A stretch of 64,000 bases of DNA from Hyalangium versicolor (GTDB lineage: Bacteria > Myxococcota > Myxococcia > Myxococcales > Myxococcaceae). This document shows, one piece after another, positions 53,941 to 62,204 of this stretch. Position numbers and translations under genes: made by a program. A model generated the notes under the pieces. It had not been told where the DNA came from and ran no database searches. It was given only the letters and a program-made list of their open reading frames with translations. The stretch covers positions 1-64,000 of the forward strand of contig NZ_JAHXBF010000047.1 of NCBI RefSeq assembly GCF_020103695.1, read 5' to 3'. Position 1 is the stretch's first letter, and each line of letters begins with the position of its first letter.

Positions 53941-54948
53941 TCACCCAGCGGAGAGTTGCGCGAACTGCTGCGCGACGACCTCCGTCATCGCGGCGTGGGC
54001 GCTCTTGCCCTGGTAGGTCACGCAGTACACCTGGTGGCAGATCGGAAGCACCACCCCGGTGCGCCGCGAGAGCTCGTGAGCACTGTGCGCGGTCTTGACC
54101 CCCTCGATCATCGGCTTCTTGATCGATCTCAGGATCTCCTCCAGGGAGCGGTTCTGGGCCAGCGCGAATCCCACCTGCCAGCTCCGGGACAGCTCACCGG
54201 TGCAGGTGAGCACCAGATCCCCCAGCCCCGAGAGTCCCACCAGCGTGCGTGGATCCGCTCCGTGGTGAACCGCCAGCCGGGTGATCTCCTCCAGCCCGGA
54301 GGTGATGATGATCGCCCGGGTGTTGAACCCGAACCCCAGCCCCTCGCACATCCCCACCGCGATGGCGATCACGTTCTTGAGCGCCCCCCCGATCTGTGCT
54401 CCGACGACATCCGTCGTGGTGTAGACACGAAGCGTCGGGGTGTGGAGCAGCCGCTGGCAGAAGCGGGCCACCTCCTCGTTCCGCGCGGCCAGGGTGACCG
54501 TCGTGGGCCGCTGCTGGGCCAGCTCCTGTGCGAAGGATGGGCCGGACATGAGCGCGATATAGGGGTGGAAGGACTCCGGGAGGCAGTCCTCCAGGAGCTG
54601 CGTCATCATGAAGAGGGTTCCATTCTCGAGCGCCTTGGAGACGGTGAGAATCGGAACCTTCTGAGGCAGGTGCGGTAGGGCTGCTCCCATCACCTCGCGG
54701 GTGACATGCGAGGGGACCGCGGAGACCACCAGCTCCGCCCCCGTGAGCGCTTCACTCAAGGAGAGCGTGGCCCGGATCCTCGGCGATAGCGGGATTCCCA
54801 CCAGGTAGGCGCTGTTCTCATGCCGCTCATTGACGCTGGCGACCACCTGGCTGTTCCGCCCCCAGAGCCAGACCTGCTCGCAGTGCACGGCCAGCACATT
54901 GGCCAGCGCGGTACCAAAAGGGCCAGAGCCAAGGACACAGACACGCAT
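53941..54948 (-). CDS. gpsA: Glycerol-3-phosphate dehydrogenase [NAD(P)+]
   Basis: A 335-residue cytosolic enzyme that reduces dihydroxyacetone phosphate to sn-glycerol-3-phosphate for phospholipid synthesis. The nucleotide-binding loop is VCVLGSGPFGTALA (Gly7, Gly9, Gly12), and VSKALENGT, LMSGPSFAQE, the catalytic-Lys motif GALKNVIAIAVG, GFGFNTRA and GLSGLGDLVLTC are all typical. The start at 54948 has GGAAGG 4 nt upstream. It follows the HIT-fusion gene on the same strand at 78 nt and may be transcribed with it. Being a probable second, non-housekeeping copy cannot be excluded. Confidence 0.93.
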   Translation of the reverse strand: MRVCVLGSGPFGTALANVLAVHCEQVWLWGRNSQVVASVNERHENSAYLVGIPLSPRIRATLSLSEALTGAELVVSAVPSHVTREVMGAALPHLPQKVPILTVSKALENGTLFMMTQLLEDCLPESFHPYIALMSGPSFAQELAQQRPTTVTLAARNEEVARFCQRLLHTPTLRVYTTTDVVGAQIGGALKNVIAIAVGMCEGLGFGFNTRAIIITSGLEEITRLAVHHGADPRTLVGLSGLGDLVLTCTGELSRSWQVGFALAQNRSLEEILRSIKKPMIEGVKTAHSAHELSRRTGVVLPICHQVYCVTYQGKSAHAAMTEVVAQQFAQLSAG

Positions 54949-55026
54949 AGACCTTCCCAAGGAAGCCGGCCCGCCCCGGGAGCGGAGGCGCAGCCGGCTT
55001 CCGATGCAGCGAGGGGCCGAGGTGGA

Positions 55027-56193
55027 TTACCGGGGCTGGCTCTGCTTCTGCAGGAGGGAAGGCGCGAGCTGGGCGGCTTCCTCCACGGTCTTCACGAAGC
55101 GTGTCACATGTGCCCTGAGCCAGCGGCGCTGCTGAATGGGAGCGTTCCCCACGACAGCGATCACGGGGATTCCCGCCTCGGTGGCATAGACGATCTCCAT
55201 CAGGGAGCCCACGTACTGCCAGTTGGGACGGGAGAGATCCACGACCAGAAGGCTCGACGCTTCGATGAACTTACGCTCGGCCTCGACAAGGTAGGCATTG
55301 AGCTTGTCCTCTGGCAGGTCAATCTCCCGGAGCGACTTCTCCAGGATCTCATACATCGAGAGCATGGTGGCCTGGGGACAATGCCGCGAGAGCATGGACC
55401 GCGCGGCCTGGATGCTCTCCTTCACCTCGGCCGGAGACAGATCCTCGATCGCATGCGCGTAATAGATCGCATGGGGGGTAAGCCCTGCATCGCGGAACAT
55501 CCGGACGGTCTGGACCGAGTCCCCCTCCAGCGGGTGGTTCTGCCAGTTCCAGAACTCGCCTCGGCCGACCCGCTCCGCGATCACCTGGCGGACGAACTGC
55601 GAGGAGTAGGCCGGAGGCGTGAGGACGTAGTGCTTGCCGTCTGGATTGCGCGCATAGATGTAGTTGTCGGCTCCCGACTCGCGCACCTGCCGGAGGTCCT
55701 GCAGTGACTCGATGCGCTTGGCTTCACAGGAGAGCCGTGTCGCGAGTTCGGCGGCCAGGTCCATATCCACCGGGAGCAGATGCAGATGCAGGTGGTCGAC
55801 ACAGCAGGCCTTCAGGCCGCAGTCGAGGGTGGTGCCATGCTCGAAGACAATCCACCGGCTCGCGCCTGACTGGCTCTCCAGCTTTGAGAGCACCGACTCG
55901 AGTTCCTGCTGAACCTGGATCGCCTGCTTGGGGCCCAACGTGGCTACGGAGCTCCGATGCTTCTTGGATACGAGCATCACGTATCCCTCGACCATCGAGC
56001 CCAGCGCGGGGACGATGAAATGCTCCTCGGTGGAGTGGACGATGGTGTTGGCCGGATGCTTTTGGCCTGCCTCCGAGACCGCCCAACAGAGCCGACATCC
56101 ATCGAACTGGCTTCGAATTTCGTTTCGGGAAACGTCGCTCAGAATTCCAAAGTCATTGCGACGGCCAGTAACTCCTGCCGAGGGATGGGACAA
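55027..56193 (-). CDS. HIT domain - nucleoside deoxyribosyltransferase-like fusion
   Basis: A 388-residue cytosolic protein. The start is TTG with AGGAG 6-7 nt upstream; no ATG fits. Residues 25-145 are a histidine-triad domain: 'CRLCW' opening, IVPALGSMVEGYVMLVSKKH and the triad HLHLH (His134, 136, 138), as in nucleotide hydrolases and transferases. Residues 245-380 are a nucleoside 2-deoxyribosyltransferase-like domain: AIYYAHAIEDL at the start, then ASSLLVVDLSRP and MEIVYATEAGIPVIAV with the expected Glu. The middle (155-240) is unassigned. The two folds together imply processing of a nucleotide or nucleotide-derived signal, which is inference. Confidence 0.8.
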   Translation of the reverse strand: MSHPSAGVTGRRNDFGILSDVSRNEIRSQFDGCRLCWAVSEAGQKHPANTIVHSTEEHFIVPALGSMVEGYVMLVSKKHRSSVATLGPKQAIQVQQELESVLSKLESQSGASRWIVFEHGTTLDCGLKACCVDHLHLHLLPVDMDLAAELATRLSCEAKRIESLQDLRQVRESGADNYIYARNPDGKHYVLTPPAYSSQFVRQVIAERVGRGEFWNWQNHPLEGDSVQTVRMFRDAGLTPHAIYYAHAIEDLSPAEVKESIQAARSMLSRHCPQATMLSMYEILEKSLREIDLPEDKLNAYLVEAERKFIEASSLLVVDLSRPNWQYVGSLMEIVYATEAGIPVIAVVGNAPIQQRRWLRAHVTRFVKTVEEAAQLAPSLLQKQSQPR

Positions 56194-56222
56194 GCGATTC
56201 TCCTGTTTTGGGGATATCGCAC

Positions 56223-56251
56223 GATATGCATGTTTTACATTTCTACGTCAA
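56223..56251 (-). promoter_or_regulatory. Candidate sigma-70-type promoter of the HIT-fusion gene
   Basis: On the minus strand TTGACG and CATATC are separated by 17 nt in an unusually AT-rich spacer, about 30 nt upstream of the TTG start and its AGGAG. The -10 box matches consensus at only three of six positions. Confidence 0.4.
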
Positions 56252-56282
56252 GAGTTTGTCACAAGGGCATGGCCGATTGGGT

Positions 56283-57047
56283 TTACGCGCCGCGCCAAAA
56301 GTAATAGCCAGTCATGGCCCAGGCTGTAGCGCCCACGAAGTAGCGGACCCGCTCCGGGTGGATCTTCTGCGCGAGGACAGCGCCCAGGTAGCTGCCGCTC
56401 GTCGTGCCCAGGGTCACCAGCAGCCCGTGTTCCCAGGCAATGGCATCCGCTCCCACGAAGATGGCCGTCACCAACCCATTGAGTAGCACTCCCAGTACGG
56501 ACTTCATCGCATTCGCCTGGTGGATGTTCCTCATTCCCATCAAGGAGAAGATGGCCAGCATCAGGATGCCGAGCCCGGCCCCGAAGTACCCTCCGTAGAT
56601 GGAGACCAGGAACTGCAACAAGAGGGACACCCAAGGCCGAAGCGGCGGGAGTTCGTCCTCCTTTCCCCCTCTCAGCCGAGCGATCACGGGCCCTCCGAAG
56701 TTGAAGAGCAGTGTGGCCACCAGGAGCATCGCGGGGACCATGGCGCCAAAGGTGGCGCGCGAGCTGTTGAGCAGCAGGACCGCGCCGAGCGCTCCGCCCA
56801 GCAGGCTGACGATCGCCAGGGGCACCACGCGCCTCCCCTGCCCCACCAGCTCACGCCGGTAGGCGAACGCACTCGCGACGTCTCCTGGCCAGAGCGCGAC
56901 GGTACTCGTGGCGTTGGCCCGGATGGGGTCCACTCCGGTGAACATCAAGGCAGGGAAGATCAAGAACGTTCCCCCACCCGCAACCGCTTTCAAAGCCCCG
57001 GCCCCCACTGCCGCTACAAACAGAACGAAACCTTGAAAGGATGTCAT
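56283..57047 (-). CDS. TSUP (TauE/SafE) family membrane transporter
   Basis: A 254-residue inner-membrane protein with about eight hydrophobic segments in two related halves. GAGALKAVAGGGTFLIFPALMF near the N-terminus and SIYGGYFGAGLGILMLA in the second half are the duplicated TSUP hallmarks. The family moves sulfur-containing anions such as sulfite or sulfoacetate, or other small acids. It is divergent from the cysteine desulfurase gene, which makes a sulfur-linked role attractive but unproven. Confidence 0.88.
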   Translation of the reverse strand: MTSFQGFVLFVAAVGAGALKAVAGGGTFLIFPALMFTGVDPIRANATSTVALWPGDVASAFAYRRELVGQGRRVVPLAIVSLLGGALGAVLLLNSSRATFGAMVPAMLLVATLLFNFGGPVIARLRGGKEDELPPLRPWVSLLLQFLVSIYGGYFGAGLGILMLAIFSLMGMRNIHQANAMKSVLGVLLNGLVTAIFVGADAIAWEHGLLVTLGTTSGSYLGAVLAQKIHPERVRYFVGATAWAMTGYYFWRGA

Positions 57048-57115
57048 CGCGTTTTTCTGTTTCTCTCAACGGGTGAGAACTCTTGCTCACTGTGCACGCA
57101 ATATCATGGCCCACC

Positions 57116-57144
57116 TTGACACTTCTTGTTTAGTGGGCTTTACG
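57116..57144 (+). promoter_or_regulatory. Candidate promoter of the cysteine desulfurase gene
   Basis: TTGACA at 57116-57121 is followed after 17 nt by TTTACG. The region is AT-rich for this genome and lies 70-100 nt upstream of the GTG start. The -10 element is weak. Confidence 0.45.
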
Positions 57145-57213
57145 GTTTTCGCCGGTCTAGATATCATTTCATCCAGCGATGTGCACGGACTGGCTCTACC
57201 CGGGGGAGTTCCT

Positions 57214-58602
57214 GTGAAACTGCCGATTTATATGGACAATCATGCTACCACTCCCATGGATCGTCGCGTGTTGGAAGCGATGATGCCATACCTGACCGAC
57301 GAGTTCGGAAATGCCGCGTCGCGTAATCACGCATACGGCTGGAAGGCGGATGGCGCGGTGGAGAAGGCTCGTGCGCAGGTGGCGGAACTGATTGGAGCCT
57401 CGAAGAAGGAGCTCATCTTCACCTCCGGAGCCACCGAGTCCAACAATCTGGCAATCAAAGGGATTGTGGAACTCTACAAGGCCAAGGGAGACCACATCGT
57501 CACCCTCAAGACCGAGCACAAGGCCGTGCTCGACACATGTAAACGCCTGGAGCGCATTCGGGCGGAGTACATTGAAGAACTGAAGAGGCTCCGCATCTCG
57601 GAACTCAGCGGTGAGGATGTGACTCCGGAGAACTACTCCAGACTGGCCTCCCGATACGACCTGGCCGGTGACGAGATCCTGCTGCGCTGGTTGAGAATGC
57701 CCATGCCAGGAGCCCGGGTGACCTACCTGGATGTCGATCAGAGCGGCCGGGTAGACCTCAAGAGGTTGGAAGAGGCCATCACGGACAAGACCCTCCTGGT
57801 CAGCATCATGCTGGCCAACAACGAGATCGGTACACTTCAACCGATCCAAGAGATAGGGGAACTCTGTCGAAGCAAGGGCGTTCTCTTCCACTGTGACGCA
57901 GTGCAAGGACTGGGGAAGGTGCAGTTCGATGTGGAGGAGGCCCGGGTAGATCTGGTCTCCCTCTCCTCCCACAAGATGTATGGCCCCAAAGGAGTGGGAG
58001 CCCTCTATGTCAGGGGGACCCCCAAGGTGCGGCTCTCCCCCATGATCGACGGTGGCGGACAAGAGCGAGGCCTGCGCTCGGGTACCCTCAACGTCTCGGC
58101 CATCGTTGGCTTTGGAAAGGCGGCGGAGATTGCCAAGGCGGAGCTGGAGCAAGAAGCCAGCCGCCTGCTCCACCTCCGGGAAAAGCTACGCAAGACGTTG
58201 TTCTCGCGGCTGGATCTGGTGGCCTTGAACGGTTCTCTCGAGCACCGGTTGCCGGGCAACCTCAATGTCTCCTTTGCCTTCGCGGAAGGAGAGGCGCTGA
58301 TGAGGGCGCTCAAGGAAGTGGCCATCTCCACGGGCTCGGCCTGCGCCACGGAGTCTCTGGAGCCCTCCTACGTGCTCCGGGCGTGCGGAGTGGCGGATGA
58401 CCTGGCTCACTGCTCCATTCGCTTCGGCATCGGACGCTTCAATACCGAGGAGGAGGTGGACTGGGTGAGCAACCTCGTGGTGGAGCGCGTCCAGCAACTC
58501 CGTGCGATGAGCCCCCGGTACGAGGCCGCGAAGCGAGGGGCGCACCCTTCCGCGGTTCGCGCGGGGCCTCCTCAGGCCCGAGAGCGGTCGCATGGCGGAT
58601 GA
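57214..58602 (+). CDS. IscS-type cysteine desulfurase with insertion
   Basis: A 462-residue PLP enzyme that releases sulfur from cysteine as a persulfide. IYMDNHATTPMD, FTSGATESNN, the PLP Lys254 in SSHKMYGPKG, RLRSGT-like GLRSGTLN and the catalytic loop GSACATES with Cys377 are all present. The GTG start has GGGGGAG 5 nt upstream. Compared with E. coli IscS (404 residues) there is an extra block of about 40 residues near 117-157, between CKRLER and VTYLDV, and a 25-residue tail. No iscU or other isc genes are nearby; instead it overlaps a methyltransferase gene by 11 nt and diverges from a TSUP transporter. Confidence 0.88.
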   Translation: MKLPIYMDNHATTPMDRRVLEAMMPYLTDEFGNAASRNHAYGWKADGAVEKARAQVAELIGASKKELIFTSGATESNNLAIKGIVELYKAKGDHIVTLKTEHKAVLDTCKRLERIRAEYIEELKRLRISELSGEDVTPENYSRLASRYDLAGDEILLRWLRMPMPGARVTYLDVDQSGRVDLKRLEEAITDKTLLVSIMLANNEIGTLQPIQEIGELCRSKGVLFHCDAVQGLGKVQFDVEEARVDLVSLSSHKMYGPKGVGALYVRGTPKVRLSPMIDGGGQERGLRSGTLNVSAIVGFGKAAEIAKAELEQEASRLLHLREKLRKTLFSRLDLVALNGSLEHRLPGNLNVSFAFAEGEALMRALKEVAISTGSACATESLEPSYVLRACGVADDLAHCSIRFGIGRFNTEEEVDWVSNLVVERVQQLRAMSPRYEAAKRGAHPSAVRAGPPQARERSHGG

Positions 58603-59260
58603 CCCCTCTGCCGCGGTGCCCACGCAGGACCCCTCCCCCTTCACACACCTGGCGGCCTGCTCCCGGATGCCCGGTTGGAAGCATCACTTCGGCAAGCCGG
58701 AAGGCTTCGTGGGCGCGATCATCGGCCATTGCATGGCCTTCCTGAACCGTCAGCGCAGCCTGAGGGTGCTCGCGTTGGTGGCTCCGAGTCCTGAGGAACG
58801 CATCCTGGAAATCGGCTTCGGCCCTGGCGCTGACATCCGCCGGGTCAGTCGTGTCGCGGCCTTTGTCGCGGGGGTGGATCAGTCGCGCACCATGCTTCAG
58901 CAGGCGCGGCGCCGCAACGCCGGGGCCCTCCGCGCGGGCAGGGTCGAGCTCCAGCTTGGTGACGCCGGCTCGCTCCCCTTCGCGGAGGCCTCCTTCGACA
59001 AGGCCTACTCCATCAACTCCGCGCAGTTCTGGCCTGATCGTCTGGCGGCCCTCCGCGAAATCCACCGGGTCCTCAAGCCTGGCGGACGCGTCATCATCGC
59101 CGTGCAACCGCGCTCGGCGGGCGCCAACGAGCGGACTTCCCAAGTGACTGCCGCCGAACTCACCGCTTTGCTGGCCGCTGGTGGATTCCAGAACGTCCGG
59201 ACACAACTCGAGCCCACGCGGCCTGTCCCCACTGCCTGCGCCATCGCCGCAAAGCCCTGA
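58592..59260 (+). CDS. Class I SAM-dependent methyltransferase
   Basis: A 222-residue methyltransferase with SAM motif ILEIGFGPGADIRRVS (about 71-86), acidic VAGVDQS, LQLGDAGSLPF and REIHRVLKPGGRVIIAVQP (about 152-171). It resembles UbiE/Methyltransf_11 proteins; the substrate is unknown. The start overlaps the desulfurase gene by 11 nt, implying translational coupling, so the two products may act together, for example on a thiolated substrate; that is inference. Confidence 0.85.
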   Translation: MADDPSAAVPTQDPSPFTHLAACSRMPGWKHHFGKPEGFVGAIIGHCMAFLNRQRSLRVLALVAPSPEERILEIGFGPGADIRRVSRVAAFVAGVDQSRTMLQQARRRNAGALRAGRVELQLGDAGSLPFAEASFDKAYSINSAQFWPDRLAALREIHRVLKPGGRVIIAVQPRSAGANERTSQVTAAELTALLAAGGFQNVRTQLEPTRPVPTACAIAAKP

Positions 59261-59275
59261 GCCAATGCAGGCGGT

Positions 59276-61510
59276 TCAGTGCACCTGGACAGTACCGGCC
59301 AACACGCGGTCCTCGCTCATTGGCACGCTGGACTTCAGCAAGCGCTTGCGCGACCCGTCGCCGCGCAGCTCCCACAGCCCGACCCAGATCCGCCAGGTCT
59401 TGCCGCGGTGGTCGGGCGGGACGCTGATGAGCTGGATGTCGCGCACGATCTTTCCCGGCGGCGCATCCTCGATGAGCATCACGTCCGAGAACATCGCGTG
59501 GTCGGCGTTGGTGCGGCTGCCGGAGTCCGGCTCCAGGTGCATGAAGATGCCCAGCTTCGGCGCGACCTCCGCCTCCGTACGCCAATCGAGCTCCAGCCGC
59601 ACGGTGTGCTCTTCGGGACGAACTTCGGAGGCCGCCGCATCAAGGTACACGCCGCCTTCGAACTGCGCGTCCAGCCGCGTCGCGTTGCGCGGCGGCGCAT
59701 CCACGATGAGCGGCTCGCCTTCGGGGCCCAGATAGCGCTGTGAAGACCACGCGGGTTCGGCGATGACCAGCGCGGCGGCGGCACCAATTCCCAGCGGCAC
59801 TGCGGACAGCGCGACGCTCTCCCAGCGTCGACGTCTGCGCCAGATGAGCGCGCCCACTCCCAGCGCGGCGAGACTGGTCAGTCCGCCTCCCATCGCGGAG
59901 CGCGGGAGGAAACGGAGCGTGATGGCATGCTCGCCCGCCGAAAGCTCGACCGCGAGCAAGCCCTGGTGATCGACCACGGTGCCGGCATTGGAGCGCCAGC
60001 CCGTGTGATGGTTCTGGTTCACGAGCACGCGCGTCGGCCGCGTCAGCACCGCGCGCAGGTCGATGCGGTTCGGCGACCATGCCGTCTCCGTGACCGTGCC
60101 CGCATGCGGATCCTCCAGGTACTGCTCCTGCGCTAGATCGCCCTTCAACTGCGAGGACTGCGGCACCGGGTACGCCTCCCAGCAGGAAAGCGAGCCGCGG
60201 TTCATCGGCGCAAAGGATGCGAGCGTCCACCGGTTGCCGCGCGCCTGATGGAACGGCTGATTGATGGCCACGGGCGGAGGCACCATCGTCCGGGCGGACG
60301 CGGCCGCGAGGAAGTTCACCGCCTGGAAGGGCACATTGATGACCATCGCCGCGAACGCGACCCACAGCGCCTTTCGCGCCCACGTCCGCTTCTTGCGACC
60401 GAGCGCACGGAGGAGATCGATCCCATGCGCGCACAACGCCGCCGCGACCACCGCACCGATAACGAGGAAGCGCTCCGGATAGCGCAGCATCTCCAGCACC
60501 GGCAAAGCACGCAGCGCGGCGAATAGCGATGGCTTCACCGAATAGCCCAGCGCCAACCACACGCATGCGATCGCGGCGAGGATGAGCCCAACGGAGCGCC
60601 TGCGCGCGAAGCCGGCGAGCGCGACCAGCGCCGCTGGCACGCCGATGAGGTACCAGGTCTCCTTCAAGCTGAACGGCGGCCAGTAACCGAAGAGCAACCC
60701 TGGTAGGCCTGCCCACGCAGCGCCGGACATGCCGCCGATGACTCGAGGCGCGCGCTGCAGTGTCTCCAGTACCGGCCAGAGCCGGAACGCGGACATGCCA
60801 ACCGTGAGCAGACCGGTGACGACGATTGGCGCCCACACGCGCGCTTCAAACGCCTTGCGCCGCCGATGCACGAGCCCGCCTGCCAGCTCCGCCGCGCACG
60901 CGACCGCGGTGATGGGCACGCTGTACGTGCCGCCGAAGCCGGTCATCCAGCCGACAGCGAGCCCCGTGATGGCCGCTCCGCGCACGTCTCCGCGTACCGC
61001 GCGCCGCACGCCCCACAGCGCCCACGGCACCAGCGCGAAGCCATAGAAGTTGGTCCACCCCAGGAACAACGCGCACGCGAACACGCCAGAGAGCCCGAAC
61101 ACCGGCGAGCTGAAGAGCGCCGCGAGATGGGACGCACCGCGCGAGCGGATGTACCGGAACGCGCCCTCCATCCCCAGCAACACGAACAGGAACGCGATGA
61201 ACGGCTCCGCGCGCGTGGTGCCGAAGAGCACCGAGAGCAACAGTGTCGGCGAGGCGAACCGGCTCTGCGGCGTGCCCAGTCCGTACAGCCCGCCGCAGTA
61301 ATAAGGATCCCAGAGCGGGAGCTGTCCATACTCCAGCAGCGTCTTGCGCGCGGCCTCCTCGTACTGCCAGAGCACATGTGCGTCGCGGAAATCGTTCAGC
61401 GCGCCCGCGGTGCGCAGGTACGGCAACATCGCCGCCAGCGCCAGCAGCGCGAAGACGGCGAAGCGCACAGACTCGCGGCGCGACAACGCGATGAGCGTCT
61501 TCGCGTTCAT
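59276..61510 (-). CDS. YfhO-like polytopic membrane protein
   Basis: A 744-residue protein with about 12 membrane helices in the first 400 residues and two more near 545-600. The loop LWDPYYCGGLYGLG after helix 1, VLEMLRYPERFL, and the exported C-terminal domain with 'LVNQNHHTGWRS' fit the YfhO/GT-C glycosyltransferase-like group (bacterial membrane glycosylation, wall teichoic or lipid-linked sugars). The lumenal C-terminal 150 residues (VRLELDWRTEAEVAPKLGIFMHLE) are a beta domain. The ATG overlaps the upstream gene's stop as TGATG. Convergent with the methyltransferase gene. Confidence 0.8.
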   Translation of the reverse strand: MNAKTLIALSRRESVRFAVFALLALAAMLPYLRTAGALNDFRDAHVLWQYEEAARKTLLEYGQLPLWDPYYCGGLYGLGTPQSRFASPTLLLSVLFGTTRAEPFIAFLFVLLGMEGAFRYIRSRGASHLAALFSSPVFGLSGVFACALFLGWTNFYGFALVPWALWGVRRAVRGDVRGAAITGLAVGWMTGFGGTYSVPITAVACAAELAGGLVHRRRKAFEARVWAPIVVTGLLTVGMSAFRLWPVLETLQRAPRVIGGMSGAAWAGLPGLLFGYWPPFSLKETWYLIGVPAALVALAGFARRRSVGLILAAIACVWLALGYSVKPSLFAALRALPVLEMLRYPERFLVIGAVVAAALCAHGIDLLRALGRKKRTWARKALWVAFAAMVINVPFQAVNFLAAASARTMVPPPVAINQPFHQARGNRWTLASFAPMNRGSLSCWEAYPVPQSSQLKGDLAQEQYLEDPHAGTVTETAWSPNRIDLRAVLTRPTRVLVNQNHHTGWRSNAGTVVDHQGLLAVELSAGEHAITLRFLPRSAMGGGLTSLAALGVGALIWRRRRRWESVALSAVPLGIGAAAALVIAEPAWSSQRYLGPEGEPLIVDAPPRNATRLDAQFEGGVYLDAAASEVRPEEHTVRLELDWRTEAEVAPKLGIFMHLEPDSGSRTNADHAMFSDVMLIEDAPPGKIVRDIQLISVPPDHRGKTWRIWVGLWELRGDGSRKRLLKSSVPMSEDRVLAGTVQVH

Positions 61511-61902
61511 CAATAGATGGGCCTGGGGCGGCAGGGGGCGACGGATACACGCGGCTCCTGCGAGCCCGGCGGCAGCGACCAGTCTTCCCGCAGGCCACGG
61601 TCGATGGCGCGGAACACGTCCTGCCGACTCACATCGTGGGAGGCCGCGTACTGACTGACGGCGCCGCGTTCGGCCGACGCGAAGTCATCGTCCTGAGACC
61701 AGCGGTCCGCGAGAAAGTTGGACATCGCCTTCTCGCGCATCGTCCGCTCCTGGCCGACAACGGTGCGGTACGCGTCCTGCGCCTGCTCGTCGTTCATCGG
61801 GCGCGGCTCGGGGAGCTTGCCAGTCGTCGCCGCGAGCACGGCAGCGGTCGCGACACACACGACGCCGAGCCCCCAGGCGATGCTGTCGGTGCGGTCTCTC
61901 AT
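61510..61902 (-). CDS. Small membrane-anchored protein of the YfhO locus
   Basis: A 130-residue protein with one N-terminal hydrophobic segment (IAWGLGVVCVATAAVLAATT) and a charged helical remainder. No family recognised. Its TGA overlaps the ATG of the YfhO-like gene by one base, so both are probably translated together and function together. An in-frame start 39 nt upstream is possible. Confidence 0.65.
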   Translation of the reverse strand: MRDRTDSIAWGLGVVCVATAAVLAATTGKLPEPRPMNDEQAQDAYRTVVGQERTMREKAMSNFLADRWSQDDDFASAERGAVSQYAASHDVSRQDVFRAIDRGLREDWSLPPGSQEPRVSVAPCRPRPIY

Positions 61903-61996
61903 CAGGGCGGCAGCTTGTGCCGGGCCCGGAAGAGAAATCAACGAAGTCCGCGCTTACGGCTTCGAAGCCCGAAGCCGCCCCGCTGCATACAAGAAG

Positions 61997-62075
61997 GCCC
62001 TGGCTCGCGTGTCAGCCGCCCTGCCTGACTTGTCAATGGCTCTGTCTGACATGTCAACCGCCCTGCCTGACTTGG
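61997..62075. repeat. 21-bp tandem repeats upstream of the haem-protein gene
   Basis: Units begin at 61997 (degenerate), 62018, 62039 and 62060 (partial), of the form G-C-C-C-T-G-C-C-T-G-A-C-T-T-G-T-C-A plus 3. One contains the perfect palindrome TGACATGTCA and the next TGACTTGTCA. They lie 130-210 nt upstream of the start at 62205 and could be repeated operator sites. Confidence 0.7.
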
Positions 62076-62204
62076 AGGAAGGCCCCCTGCGAGCTGCGGC
62101 GAAACACGCTCCGACAGAGCGGGACTGGGTGGCGACGCGAAGCCCGAGCTGTTGGCAATCCACCTGCAATGCCCCTGTGTAGCAGCAACCAACAGGAGCA
62201 ACGC

